Source of the DNA: CAVQCX01 sp963775335 | Lineage (GTDB): Bacteria > Pseudomonadota > Gammaproteobacteria > Chromatiales > Chromatiaceae | Direction of reading: 5' to 3' | NCBI GenBank assembly: GCA_963775335.1 | Contig: CAVZIJ010000006.1 | Coordinates: 62,001 to 126,000 of the forward strand | Length of the DNA: 64,000 bases | Notes under the pieces: model-generated | What the model was told of the DNA's origin: nothing | Seen by the model: only the letters and a program-made list of their open reading frames with translations | The model's database searches: none | Made by a program: the position numbers and the translations under genes | Shown here: positions 1-8,539 of the stretch, piece after piece | Numbering within the stretch: the first letter of the stretch is position 1 | How the letters are laid out: each line of letters opens with the position of its first letter

Positions 1-107
1 GTCCCTGATTAATGGATCGTGACGGTCATGTCTTGCGCCGGCCGGCTCACTCGCCGAACGTCCGGGCACCCTGAAATGCCGGAACCGAGCAACCGGTCCC
101 CTAGGTC
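1..107. other. Left edge, no gene supported
   Basis: All three forward frames hit a stop codon within the first 22 bases, so any upstream plus-strand gene ends at or before the left edge. No convincing promoter or ribosome binding site was seen. In related genomes a DUF3379 gene often follows an ECF sigma factor gene, but none is visible here. Confidence 0.4.
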
Positions 108-830
108 ATGCCCTCGAACGACCATAGGCCGGATATCAATTGCGCGGAGGTGCGGCGGCGCACCCTGATCGATCCCTTGGACGCTGACCCCGTTCTGCTT
201 CGGCACCGGGAGCGTTGCGCCGAGTGCGCCCGCTGGGCGATGGACGCCCTGGGCTTCGAACGACAGCTTCGTCAGGCGGTGGCCGTGGAGCCTCCGCGGG
301 GGCTCGGCCGGCGGATCGCCGCCGAGCACCAACGGCGCGCAAGGCGACGGCGCATGGCCGCCGGCGCGGGGCTGCTGTTGTCGCTTGGCGTTGCCGGCTG
401 GCTCGGTTACGGCCTGCGGGGCTGGAACGAGCCCGCGCCGACCCTGGCCGATGTGGTGCGCGAGCACATCGAGCGCGAGGCCCCGCATCTGCGCGAGCAC
501 GGCCATCTGAGCGACGCGCAGGTCGCCGCGGTGCTCCGTCAGGTCGGGGGCGACCTCATGGCGTCCCTGGGCCAGGTCGATTTCGCCGGCCTCTGTCCGA
601 TGCGCCGCGCCCTGGGGGCACACCTGGTGATCGCCGGCTCGCGCGGGCCGGTGACGGTGCTCTTCATGCCCGGAGAGCATCTGCAGACGGCGCAGCAGAT
701 ACGGTCGGACCATCTGCGAGGCCGCGTGGTCCCGACCCGTTACGGCAGCCTGGCGGTGGTGGGAGTGCCCGGCGAGCGGCTCGATTCACTGATCGAGCGC
801 GTCGAGGGCAGCGTCAGCTGGCGCTCCTGA
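108..830 (+). CDS. DUF3379 family protein, anti-sigma-like single-pass membrane protein
   Basis: This 240-residue protein resembles the DUF3379 family. The N-terminal ~85 residues are cytoplasmic-like and carry a small His/Cys cluster (residues ~33-40, H-x3-C-x2-C), reminiscent of zinc-binding anti-sigma factors. A membrane segment follows at about residues 83-105, after an arginine-rich stretch that would stay inside. The rest would be periplasmic. The family is often encoded beside an ECF sigma factor, which suggests an anti-sigma role, but no sigma gene lies in the window. The ATG was chosen because it opens the frame; the ribosome binding site is weak. dapF follows after about 50 bases. 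The family assignment is from remembered sequence pattern and the function is inferred. Confidence 0.65.
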   Translation: MPSNDHRPDINCAEVRRRTLIDPLDADPVLLRHRERCAECARWAMDALGFERQLRQAVAVEPPRGLGRRIAAEHQRRARRRRMAAGAGLLLSLGVAGWLGYGLRGWNEPAPTLADVVREHIEREAPHLREHGHLSDAQVAAVLRQVGGDLMASLGQVDFAGLCPMRRALGAHLVIAGSRGPVTVLFMPGEHLQTAQQIRSDHLRGRVVPTRYGSLAVVGVPGERLDSLIERVEGSVSWRS

Positions 831-881
831 GTCTCGGAGGCACGCTTTTCAATCCCCGTGGGCCCCGTTAAGCTTGGCCCG

Positions 882-1712
882 ATGCACCTCCTATTCACCA
901 AGATGCACGGGCTCGGCAACGATTTCGTCGTATTCGACGCGATCGGCCAGAGCATAAACCTGAGCCCCGAGCAGATACGCTGCATCGCCAACCGCCGCTT
1001 TGGCGTGGGCTGCGATCAGGTGCTGCTGGTCGAGGCGCCGCGCTCCACCGACACCGACTTCTACTACCGCATCTTCAACGCCGACGGCAGCGAAGTGGAG
1101 CAGTGCGGCAACGGCGCGCGCTGCTTCGCCCGCTTTGTGCGCGACCACGGCCTGAGCGACAAGGATGTGCTGGAGGTCGGCACCAAGGCCGGCCTCATCC
1201 GGCTGCACATCGAAGATGACGGGCAGGTGCGGGTCAACATGGGCGTGCCTCGGCTGGAGCCCGCCGAGATCCCGTTCAATGCACCGGAGCGGGCACTCAC
1301 TTACAGCCTGGAGGTGGAAGGCGAGGAGGTAGAGATCGCCGCGGTGTCTATGGGCAACCCCCACGCGGTGCTGCGCGTGGAATCGGTCGACGACGCGCCC
1401 GTCGACCGGCTTGGCCCGCTGATCGAGGCGCATGCGCGCTTTCCGCGGCGCACCAACGTGGGGTTCATGGCGGTCGGCGCGCGCGATCACATCGATCTTC
1501 GCATCTTCGAGCGCGGCGCCGGTGAAACGCTGGCCTGCGGCTCCGGGGCCTGCGCGGCGGTGGTGGCCGGGCGGCTGCAGGGCCTGCTCGACGAGCGTGT
1601 ACGCGTCAGCCTGCCGGGGGGCGACCTGGTGATCGGCTGGGCCGGCGAGGGGGAGCCGGTGTGGATGACCGGGCCCGCTGAGGAGGTGTTCGAGGGGAGG
1701 ATCGGCGTATGA
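882..1712 (+). CDS. dapF: Diaminopimelate epimerase
   Basis: Interconverts LL- and meso-diaminopimelate for lysine and peptidoglycan synthesis, in the cytoplasm. The 276-residue length is normal for the family. The two active-site cysteines are visible: C75 in QCGNGARCF and C219 in CGSGACA, in the two pseudo-symmetric halves. The ATG at 882 is preferred over an in-frame GTG 24 bases upstream because MHLLFTKMHGLGNDF is the usual family start. The stop overlaps the ATG of the next gene by 4 bases, so dapF, the DUF484 gene and xerC look co-transcribed, the order also found in E. coli. Confidence 0.97.
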   Translation: MHLLFTKMHGLGNDFVVFDAIGQSINLSPEQIRCIANRRFGVGCDQVLLVEAPRSTDTDFYYRIFNADGSEVEQCGNGARCFARFVRDHGLSDKDVLEVGTKAGLIRLHIEDDGQVRVNMGVPRLEPAEIPFNAPERALTYSLEVEGEEVEIAAVSMGNPHAVLRVESVDDAPVDRLGPLIEAHARFPRRTNVGFMAVGARDHIDLRIFERGAGETLACGSGACAAVVAGRLQGLLDERVRVSLPGGDLVIGWAGEGEPVWMTGPAEEVFEGRIGV

Positions 1713-2416
1713 CCGACGACCCCGAGGACAGCACTTCCCGCGGCCCCTCGGCCTCTGCCGTTGAGGGATACCTGAGCGCCCATCCAGACTTCTTCAGGGG
1801 CCGGGATGGCCTGCTGGCCGGGCTGAGCCTGACCCACCCCGACTCCGGGGCCGCCATCTCGCTGATCGAGCGCCAGGTCGCGGTGCTGCGGGAGGACAAC
1901 GAGCGCCTCTCCGGACAGCTGCGCGAGCTCCTGGAGGTGGCGCGCGACAACGAGCGTCTTAACGAGCGCCTGCACCACCTCACCCTGAACCTCATCGACG
2001 CGGCCACCTTCGAGGAGGTCGTCGACGTGCTCGAGGACGAGCTGCACGACCAGTTCCGCGCCGACGCGGTCGAGCTTCGGTTGTTCTCTGCCGTCGAGCT
2101 GGAGCAGCAGCTCGCAAACGAGCAGCAACGGGGCCGGCCGGCCGAGGCGGCCCGATTCCGCGAGTTCCTGGAGCGCGGCAGCCCCCTGTGCGGCCACCTG
2201 AGCGCCGAGCAGCTGGCGTTTCTGTTCGGGGCACTGGCGGAGGACATCGGGTCGGCGGCGCTGATACCGGTGCGCGGCGAGGGCATAGTCGGGGTCCTGG
2301 CGATCGGTAGCCACGACGCGGACCGCTTCCATGCCGACAAGGGGACCGATTTTCTCGCCCGGCTCGGGGAGATCGTGAGCCGCACCCTGCAAGTCGTCTC
2401 CGTCCCTGGCGCCTGA
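1709..2416 (+). CDS. DUF484 family protein
   Basis: A 235-residue protein of the DUF484 family, the product usually encoded between dapF and xerC in gammaproteobacteria. It has an N-terminal segment with the typical YLxxHPDFF pattern (residues ~21-29), a helical and possibly coiled-coil linker rich in Glu/Arg/Leu (residues ~50-100), and a C-terminal GAF-like domain. Its biochemical role is unknown. The start overlaps the dapF stop by 4 bases (ATGA), which indicates translational coupling. Identification rests on both sequence pattern and gene order. Confidence 0.88.
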   Translation: MTDDPEDSTSRGPSASAVEGYLSAHPDFFRGRDGLLAGLSLTHPDSGAAISLIERQVAVLREDNERLSGQLRELLEVARDNERLNERLHHLTLNLIDAATFEEVVDVLEDELHDQFRADAVELRLFSAVELEQQLANEQQRGRPAEAARFREFLERGSPLCGHLSAEQLAFLFGALAEDIGSAALIPVRGEGIVGVLAIGSHDADRFHADKGTDFLARLGEIVSRTLQVVSVPGA

Positions 2417-2421
2417 TCCCC

Positions 2422-3348
2422 GTGAGCGAGCCGGGGCAACGGGACCTCGCAGGCTGGCTCGACCGCTTCCTCGACCATCTGCGCCACGAGCGGCGCCTCT
2501 CCCCCCGGACCCTGGAGGCCTACCGCCGGGATCTGGAGCGCCTCGCGCTCTGGTGCGGCGAGCAGGGGCTGAGCCGGTGGGACGGGCTCGACGGCCACCG
2601 GGTCAGGGCCTACGCCGCCCTGCGCCACCGCCAGGGAATCTCCGGCAAATCGCTGCAGCGCGAGCTCTCGGCGCTGCGCAGCCTGTTTCGCTATCTGCTG
2701 CGCGAGCAGCAGGCCGAGGCGAGCCCCGCCCAGGGTGTGCGCGCCCCCAAGGGGGTGCGCCGCCTGCCTGCGACCCTCGACGCCGACGAGCTCAACCGCA
2801 TCCTGGATGCCCCGGTCGGGACGGACCCGCTAGCGCTGCGCGACCGTGCGATGATCGAGCTGTTCTACTCCTCCGGGCTGCGCCTCGCAGAGCTGGTCTC
2901 CCTGAACCTGGGTGACCTCGATCTCGAGGACGGCACCCTGGGGGTGACCGGCAAGGGGGCCAAGACCCGTCGGGTGCCGGTGGGACGCCAGGCGCGCACG
3001 GCATTGCGCCGATGGATGTCTGTGCGCAGCGCGCTCTGTTCGGCGGAGAGCGCCGCACTGTTCGTCAGCCAGCGCGGGGGACGCATAGCCCCGCGCTCGG
3101 TGGAGGCGAGGCTGCGCCGCCTCGCCCTTGCCGAGGGGGCGACGCGCAGCATCCATCCCCACCTGCTGCGCCACTCCTTTGCCACCCATCTCCTGGAGTC
3201 CTCCGGCGACCTGCGGGCGGTGCAGGAGCTACTCGGCCACGCGGACATCTCCACCACCCAGATCTACACCCACCTGGACTTCCAGCACCTGGCCCAGGTC
3301 TACGATCAGGCCCATCCCCGGGCGCGGCGCAGCAAGCGCCGGGGCTGA
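2422..3348 (+). CDS. xerC: Tyrosine recombinase XerC
   Basis: Site-specific recombinase that acts with XerD at dif to resolve chromosome dimers. The 308 residues contain an N-terminal SAM-like DNA-binding domain (about 10-95) and a catalytic domain with all expected residues: R154 in SGLRLAEL, K178, H247/R250 in HPHLLRH, H273 in LGHADIS and the nucleophile Y282 in TQIYTHLDF. It starts with GTG five bases after the DUF484 stop. Gene order dapF-DUF484-xerC supports XerC rather than XerD. Confidence 0.95.
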   Translation: MSEPGQRDLAGWLDRFLDHLRHERRLSPRTLEAYRRDLERLALWCGEQGLSRWDGLDGHRVRAYAALRHRQGISGKSLQRELSALRSLFRYLLREQQAEASPAQGVRAPKGVRRLPATLDADELNRILDAPVGTDPLALRDRAMIELFYSSGLRLAELVSLNLGDLDLEDGTLGVTGKGAKTRRVPVGRQARTALRRWMSVRSALCSAESAALFVSQRGGRIAPRSVEARLRRLALAEGATRSIHPHLLRHSFATHLLESSGDLRAVQELLGHADISTTQIYTHLDFQHLAQVYDQAHPRARRSKRRG

Positions 3349-3364
3349 CGGGACAGCCCGCGCC

Positions 3365-3391
3365 CTGGAAAACCGGCGAACTGCCCCCACA
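3365..3391 (+). promoter_or_regulatory. Candidate heat-shock (sigma32-type) promoter for hslVU
   Basis: CTGGAA (3365-3370) followed after 13 bases by CCCCCACA (3384-3391) resembles the sigma32 pattern CTTGAA-N13/15-CCCCATNT. It lies in the 129-base gap between xerC and hslV, about 85 bases before the hslV start. hslVU is heat-shock regulated in other gammaproteobacteria. Read by eye only. Confidence 0.35.
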
Positions 3392-3477
3392 AAAGGGGTT
3401 CCGGTCGACGCCCGGCCTTGGGCCCGCCGCCGACCCTTCGGTTAGAATTCTCCGCTTTGGCGGTTCGGGGGGCTCAG

Positions 3478-4023
3478 GTGGAGCAGATCCGAGGTACGAC
3501 CATCCTCTCGGTCCGGCGCGCCGGACGCGTGGTCATCGGAGGGGACGGGCAGGTGTCCATGGGCAACACCGTCATGAAGGGCAATGCGCGCAAGGTGCGC
3601 CGTCTCTACAAGGACCAGGTGATCGCCGGGTTTGCGGGCGCCACCGCCGATGCTTTCACCCTTTTCGAGCGCTTCGAGGCCAAGCTCGAGAAGCACCAGG
3701 GCAACCTCACCCGCTCGGCGGTCGAGCTTGCGAAGGATTGGCGAACGGACCGGATGCTGCGACGACTGGAGGCCCTGCTGTGCGTGGCCGACGCCAAGGC
3801 CTCGCTGATCATCTCGGGCACCGGCGACGTAATCGAGCCTGAGCACGACATCATGGCCATAGGCTCGGGGGGACCCTACGCCCAGGCCGCCGCTTGGGCC
3901 CTGATGGGCGCCACCGAGCTGGGCGCCCGCGAGATCGTCGAGCGTGGCCTGGAGATCGCCGCCGATATCTGCGTCTACACCAACCACAACCGCGTCATCG
4001 AAGAGCTCGACGCCGAGGTCTGA
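3478..4023 (+). CDS. hslV: ATP-dependent protease subunit HslV (ClpQ peptidase)
   Basis: Proteolytic subunit of the HslUV protease, which degrades misfolded and regulatory proteins in the cytoplasm. The 181-residue product begins MEQIRGTTILSVRR. Removal of the short propeptide would expose Thr7 as the N-terminal catalytic threonine. Conserved blocks NTVMKGN, DWRTDRMLR and AIGSGGPYA are present. The GTG at 3478 is preferred over an in-frame upstream start at 3418 because it matches the family N-terminus and follows a G-rich ribosome binding site. hslU starts 11 bases downstream. Confidence 0.93.
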   Translation: MEQIRGTTILSVRRAGRVVIGGDGQVSMGNTVMKGNARKVRRLYKDQVIAGFAGATADAFTLFERFEAKLEKHQGNLTRSAVELAKDWRTDRMLRRLEALLCVADAKASLIISGTGDVIEPEHDIMAIGSGGPYAQAAAWALMGATELGAREIVERGLEIAADICVYTNHNRVIEELDAEV

Positions 4024-4034
4024 GCGTCCATCCC

Positions 4035-5379
4035 ATGTCCGAGATCACCCCCCAGGAAATCGTCCGCGAGCTGGACAAGCACATCATCGGCCAGCAGGCG
4101 GCCAAGCGAGCCGTCGCCGTGGCTCTGCGCAACCGCTGGCGCCGCGCCCAGGTCAGCGGCGAGCTGCGCAACGAGATCACCCCCAAGAACATCCTGATGA
4201 TCGGCCCCACCGGGGTCGGCAAGACGGAGATCGCGCGGCGCCTGGCGAAGCTGGCCAACGCCCCGTTCCTCAAGGTGGAGGCCACCAAGTTCACCGAGGT
4301 GGGCTACGTCGGGCGCGACGTGGAATCCATCATCCGCGAGCTCGCCGACATGGCCGTGGCGATGGTGCGCGACCACCAGACCGAAAAGGTCCAGGATGCG
4401 GCCCGCGCAGCCGCCGAGGAGCGGGTGCTCGATGCCCTGCTGCCCGCACCCCGCCCCACGAGCTTTGACGAGGAGAGCCGGCCGAGCCTGCCCGCCCCGA
4501 GCGCCTCCACCCGGGAGAAGTTCCGCGAGAAGCTGCGCGCCGGCGAGCTCGACGACAAGGAGATCGAGATCGAGGTCAGCACCCCTCAGCTCGGGGTCGA
4601 GATCATGGCGCCGCCCGGCATGGAGGAGATGACCAGCCAGCTCCAGAGCCTATTCCAGAACATCGGCAGCGCGCGGGCGCGCCGGCGCAAGCTGCGCATC
4701 CGCGACGCGCTCAAATTGCTCCAAGACGAGGAGGCCGGCAAGCGCATCAATCAGGAGGACCTGAAGATGCGTGCGATCGAGGCCGTGGAGCAGCATGGCA
4801 TCGTGTTTCTCGACGAGATGGACAAGATCACGAGCCGCTCCGGTTACGGCGGCCCGGAACGTCTCGCGCGAGGGGGTCCAGCGGGACCTGCTGCCGCTCG
4901 TGGAGGGCAGCACTGTCTCCACCAAGCACGGCATGGTTCGGACGGACCATATCCTGTTCATCGCGTCAGGCGCCTTCCACCTCTCCAAACCGTCCGACCT
5001 GATCCCGGAGCTGCAGGGGCGTCTGCCCATCCGCGTCGAGCTCCAGCCCCTGAGCTCGGAGGACTTCGTGCGCATCCTGGTGGAGCCCGACGCCGCCCTT
5101 ACCTCCCAATATCAGGCCCTGCTGGCCACGGAGGACGTCGAGCTGCGCTTCGGCGATGACGGGATCAGGCGCATCGCCGAGATCGCCTGGCAGGTCAACG
5201 AGCGCACCGAGAACATCGGCGCCCGCCGGCTGCACACCGTGATGGAGCGGCTGCTGGAGGAGATCTCCTTCGAGGCGAGCGCCCGCACCGGCCAGCAGGT
5301 GCTGATCGACGCCGCCTATGTCGACAGCCATCTGGCGGACCTGGCCTCCAATGAGGATTTGAGCCGCTACATCCTCTGA
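4035..5379 (+). pseudogene. hslU: HslU ATPase gene interrupted by a single-base frameshift
   Basis: AAA+ unfoldase partner of HslV (ClpY). The first part (4035 to about 4857, ~274 codons) carries Walker A GPTGVGKTE near residue 57 and Walker B IVFLDEMDK. At 4857-4860 the reading frame shifts. Removing one A of the pair 4858/4859 in CCCGGAACGTC restores GPDVSREGVQRDLLPLVEG and the rest of a normal HslU C-terminus, ending SRYIL at 5379. The corrected protein would be 447 residues, a normal length. Both halves are well conserved and no other lesion is seen, so a sequencing error or a very recent mutation is likely. As written, HslU would end early and lack the sensor-2/C-terminal domain. Start ATG at 4035. 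Confidence 0.9.
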
Positions 5380-5433
5380 ATGTCGCGCCTCCTCCCACAG
5401 CCCTTGTCCCAGCACAGCATCGAGGTAGTAAAG

Positions 5434-5802
5434 ATGTCCAAGCCCATGCCCACCGAGCTCAATCTGCACCGCCAGTCCCGGGTGCTGGAGATCGCCTTCG
5501 ACGACGGGGCGCACTTCAATCTGCCCTGCGAGTATCTGCGGGCGTTCTCCCCCTCCGCAGAGGTTCAGGGCCACTCCCCCGACCAGCGCAAGCTCCAGGT
5601 GGGCAAGGAAGACGTGAACATCGACCGCATCGAGCCCGTCGGCAATTACGCGGTCCTGCTGCACTTCGACGACGGCCACAACACCGGCATCTACTCCTGG
5701 GAGACGCTCTACAAGCTCGGCATCGGCCAGAGGGCCAACTGGGAGCAGTACCTGAAGGAGCTGGAGGAGGCCGGGCACAAGCGCAAGGAGCGCCCCTCCT
5801 GA
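5434..5802 (+). CDS. DUF971 (gamma-butyrobetaine hydroxylase-like N-terminal domain) protein
   Basis: This 122-residue protein consists of one DUF971 domain, the module also found at the N-terminus of gamma-butyrobetaine hydroxylase. Features visible are LNLHRQSRVLEIAFDDG at the start and HFDDGHNTGIYSW about two-thirds along, followed by a charged tail. Function is unknown. The ATG at 5434 is preferred over one at 5380 because GAGG precedes it and the family starts here. In many proteobacteria this gene sits directly after hslU and often before ubiE. Here it keeps the hslU link but is separated from ubiE by about 5 kb of transport genes. Confidence 0.85.
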   Translation: MSKPMPTELNLHRQSRVLEIAFDDGAHFNLPCEYLRAFSPSAEVQGHSPDQRKLQVGKEDVNIDRIEPVGNYAVLLHFDDGHNTGIYSWETLYKLGIGQRANWEQYLKELEEAGHKRKERPS

Positions 5803-5862
5803 GGCGCGGCGCTCTGCTGGTCTTCCCATGCGGAGGAGCGTTCGCACGGGGACCGACGCGCG

Positions 5863-6019
5863 CCTCAGGTAGGCGCCTGTTGCCAACCTGACCAAAGGAT
5901 TCCCCATGACGACACGCCATCCTGCAGACCCCCCCGAAGGACGGAGATGCCTGAGTCGCGCAGCTCTCCCGATCGACGGCGAGGTATAGGTCAGGTTGCG
6001 GCGCAGCCGCTACCTGAGG
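5863..6019. repeat. Pair of inverted REP-like hairpin elements
   Basis: Two 27-base imperfect palindromes, 5865-5891 and 5991-6017, both have stem TCAGGT/ACCTGA. The right copy adds an inner GCGGC-gca-GCCGC stem and the left one a GGC/GCC stem. The pair is also inverted as a unit: CCTCAGGTAG (5863) matches CTACCTGAGG (6010), and CAACCTGACC (5884) matches GGTCAGGTTG (5989), with 11-base centres of different sequence. This resembles a BIME-type REP doublet in the 266-base gap after the DUF971 gene. The rest of that gap shows nothing recognisable. Confidence 0.6.
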
Positions 6020-6068
6020 GTTCGCGCCAACCTCGGCCGATTGCGCCAACGCGACAGGGCTCGGGCCG

Positions 6069-7382
6069 ATGAAGCCCGATGCCCTGCACTCACTGCTGAG
6101 GGCCCTCAGGCACCCCAACTTTCGGCTCTATTTCGCGGGCCAGGGCATCTCGCTCATCGGAACCTGGATGACGCGCCTCACCACCGCCTGGCTGGTGTGG
6201 CGGCTGACCCATTCCGCCGACATGCTCGGGCTGCTCGGGTTCGCCGGGCAGGTACCGACCTTCCTGCTCACCCCCTTCGCCGGAGTCTGGGTCGACCGGC
6301 TGAACCGGCACCGGCTGCTCCTGGCCACGCAGGTCCTGGCCATGCTGCAGTCCTTCGCCCTCGCGGCCCTGGCCCTCTCCGGCATCGTTCAGGTGTGGCA
6401 GATACTCGCCCTGCAGACGCTCCAAGGGGTGATCAACGCCTTGGAGATGCCGAGCCGCCAATCCCTCCTGATCGATCTGGTCGCCGACCGCGCGGACCTG
6501 TCCAACGCCATCGCCCTCAACTCCTCCATGGTGAACGCGGCGCGCCTGATCGGCCCCAGCGTCGCAGGACTCGTCATCGCCTGGGTCGGCGAGGGCTGGT
6601 GCTTCCTGGCCGACGGGGTCAGCTACATCGCGGTGATCGGCTCGCTGCTGGCCATGCAGGTCGTCGCGCGCAGCCCCGCCGGGGCGAGGCGGAAGGTGCT
6701 CCATGATCTGCTCGAGGGCCTGCGCTATGTCGCCGGGTCCGCGCCGATCGGCGCCCTCCTGCTGCTGCTAGCCCTGGTCGGGCTGGTCGGGATGCCTTAT
6801 GCCGTTCTGCTCCCCGTCATCGCTGTGCGCACGCTGCAGGGCGGGCCGCACACCCTGGGCTTTCTCACCGGCGCTATGGGCGTGGGGGCGCTGATCGGCG
6901 CGCTGTATCTGGCCTCGCGCCGGACGGTGCTGGGACTCGGTCGCCTGATCCCGCTGGCCGCGGCGACCTTCGGCGTCGGCTTGGTCGCACTGGGTCTGTC
7001 CCGCTCCGTGTCCCTGTCCCTCGGGGTCATGGTCCTCATCGGGATCGGCTTCATGATTCACCTGGCCGCCAGCAACACGGTCATCCAGACCCTGGTGCGC
7101 GACGAGATGCGGGGGCGGGTGATGGCATTGTACGGGGTCGCGTTCATGGGCATGACCCCCTTCGGAAGCCTGCTGGCCGGGGCCGTGGCGACTCGGATCG
7201 GGGCGCCGCTGACGCTGGTCGGGTCCGGGCTGATCTGCGTGCTCGGGGCGATCGCGTTCGGCCGGCGGCTGCCCGCCCTGCGCGAGATCGCCCGGCCCAT
7301 CTATGCCGAACGGGGGATCCTGCCGGCGCTCGCCAACGGGCTCGGAAATGCGGCGACCCTCGGCAACGAGACCGGGACCTGA
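6069..7382 (+). CDS. MFS transporter, EntS-like (MFS_3) exporter
   Basis: A 437-residue polytopic inner-membrane protein of the major facilitator superfamily, with roughly twelve hydrophobic segments and the N-terminal HPNFRLYFAGQGISLIGTWM pattern typical of the EntS/MFS_3 group, which includes siderophore and drug exporters. The substrate cannot be told. The ATG is the first of the frame and gives the family-typical start. The gene stands alone between REP-like repeats and a 314-base gap. Its position between DUF971 and ubiE suggests insertion into an older gene order. Confidence 0.85.
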   Translation: MKPDALHSLLRALRHPNFRLYFAGQGISLIGTWMTRLTTAWLVWRLTHSADMLGLLGFAGQVPTFLLTPFAGVWVDRLNRHRLLLATQVLAMLQSFALAALALSGIVQVWQILALQTLQGVINALEMPSRQSLLIDLVADRADLSNAIALNSSMVNAARLIGPSVAGLVIAWVGEGWCFLADGVSYIAVIGSLLAMQVVARSPAGARRKVLHDLLEGLRYVAGSAPIGALLLLLALVGLVGMPYAVLLPVIAVRTLQGGPHTLGFLTGAMGVGALIGALYLASRRTVLGLGRLIPLAAATFGVGLVALGLSRSVSLSLGVMVLIGIGFMIHLAASNTVIQTLVRDEMRGRVMALYGVAFMGMTPFGSLLAGAVATRIGAPLTLVGSGLICVLGAIAFGRRLPALREIARPIYAERGILPALANGLGNAATLGNETGT

Positions 7383-7696
7383 CTTGCATGCCGCTTAGTT
7401 TCGGGCGCAGCTCATTGAATAGAGCGCCAAGCGGCGGCCAACCACGGGTGGGTCCGGTCAGGCACGCAGTGCCTCGATGGCGATAGATGCGGTGCCTTCT
7501 TCACGCCATCCCACACGGGCGGGCGAGTCCACGCGGAGGTGGTCCTCAATCGATTAGTTGGCTGGCAGGTGAGTGCCAGTCGGGTCCGACCCCGGGCTGC
7601 GGGAGTAATATGACCCGAAGTGGTGTCGCCCTGTAAAAAGGACCCGCCCGGGTTTCGGGCTCCGCCGACCCGCACCCAGCCGTAAGGACCGCTCAA
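7383..7696. other. Intergenic region upstream of efflux operon
   Basis: This 314-base gap holds no gene I can support. It has two small perfect hairpins, AGGCAC-gca-GTGCCT (7460-7474) and CTGGCA-ggtgag-TGCCAG (7562-7579). A possible -10 box TAATAT lies near 7606, without a clear -35. It presumably contains the promoter of the HlyD/ABC operon. Confidence 0.35.
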
Positions 7697-8539
7697 GTGC
7701 CTTCGCTTCTCAAGTCCGCCCTCGCAGCCGGCGCCGTCCTTCTGCTGGCCGGCACGGCCGCCTACCTGCTGCTCGGGCGCACGCCCCCACAGACCGGGCT
7801 GCGCACCGCCGGGATCATCGAGGGCCGGGAGGTGAACCTCTCTTCCCAGGTGCTCGGGCGGATCGCTACTGTCTGCTGTCGCGAGGGGGATGCGGTGAAG
7901 GCAGGGCAGCTGACAGTCGCCCTCGACAGCCGGGATCTGGCCGCCGCGCTGGCCCAGGCGGCGGCCGAGGCGAACAAGGCGAAGGTGCAGCTGAGCAATG
8001 CCGCCGCGAAGCTGGAGCGCACCCGGAGTCTGGTTGGGAAGCACTTTGTCTCCCGCCAGGATCTCGATGATGCCGTCGCCGCCCGGAGCCAGGCCGATGC
8101 GGGCTACGCGGCCGCTGAAGCCGCGGTGGACTACGACCGGGTCAAGCTCAGCGAGGCGCAGATCCTGAGCCCCCTGGACGGCACCGTGGTCTACCAGGGC
8201 TTCGCCCCGGGCGAGATGGTCAGCCCAGGCCAGACCGTCCTGACCGTCGTCGATACCCGGCATCTTTATGCCCGCGTCGACGTCGACGAGACGCGCATCG
8301 GCGGCGTGGCACTCGGCGCGCCCGCCGTCGTCACCACCATCGGCGAGCCACCCCGAGAGCTCGCCGGCCGGGTGAGCGAGATCGGACGCTATGCCGACTT
8401 CGCAACTCAGCGCGACGTCACTCGGGGCCGCCAGGACATCCGCACGTTCAGGGTCAAGGTGGAGGTCGACGACCCGTCGGGTGTGCTAAAGCCGGGGATG
8501 ACGGTCGAGGTCAGGATCCCGGCCCCGGTGGCACCTTGA
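7697..8539 (+). CDS. HlyD-family periplasmic adaptor (membrane fusion protein)
   Basis: A 280-residue adaptor with one N-terminal membrane anchor (about residues 5-28). It is followed by a biotinyl/lipoyl-like half (EGREVNLSSQVLGRI), an alpha-helical hairpin rich in Ala/Lys/Gln (about 75-140), the second lipoyl-like half (ILSPLDGTVVYQGFAPGEMV) and a beta-barrel domain. This is the YbhG/HlyD_D23 layout, linking an inner-membrane ABC pump to an outer-membrane channel. It starts with GTG. Its stop overlaps the start of the ABC ATPase gene by 4 bases, so the three genes form a tight operon. The transported compound is unknown, and no outer-membrane channel gene is adjacent. Confidence 0.88.
   Translation: MPSLLKSALAAGAVLLLAGTAAYLLLGRTPPQTGLRTAGIIEGREVNLSSQVLGRIATVCCREGDAVKAGQLTVALDSRDLAAALAQAAAEANKAKVQLSNAAAKLERTRSLVGKHFVSRQDLDDAVAARSQADAGYAAAEAAVDYDRVKLSEAQILSPLDGTVVYQGFAPGEMVSPGQTVLTVVDTRHLYARVDVDETRIGGVALGAPAVVTTIGEPPRELAGRVSEIGRYADFATQRDVTRGRQDIRTFRVKVEVDDPSGVLKPGMTVEVRIPAPVAP

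Noticed and set aside
1487..2628. Long antisense frames over dapF, DUF484 and xerC
   Set aside because: High GC keeps antisense frames open. Their translations are low-complexity Arg/Pro/Gly, and the plus strand carries well-known genes.
5380..5433. Upstream ATG for the DUF971 gene overlapping the hslU stop
   Set aside because: The extra 18 residues are not family-like, and the ATG at 5434 has a GAGG ribosome binding site.
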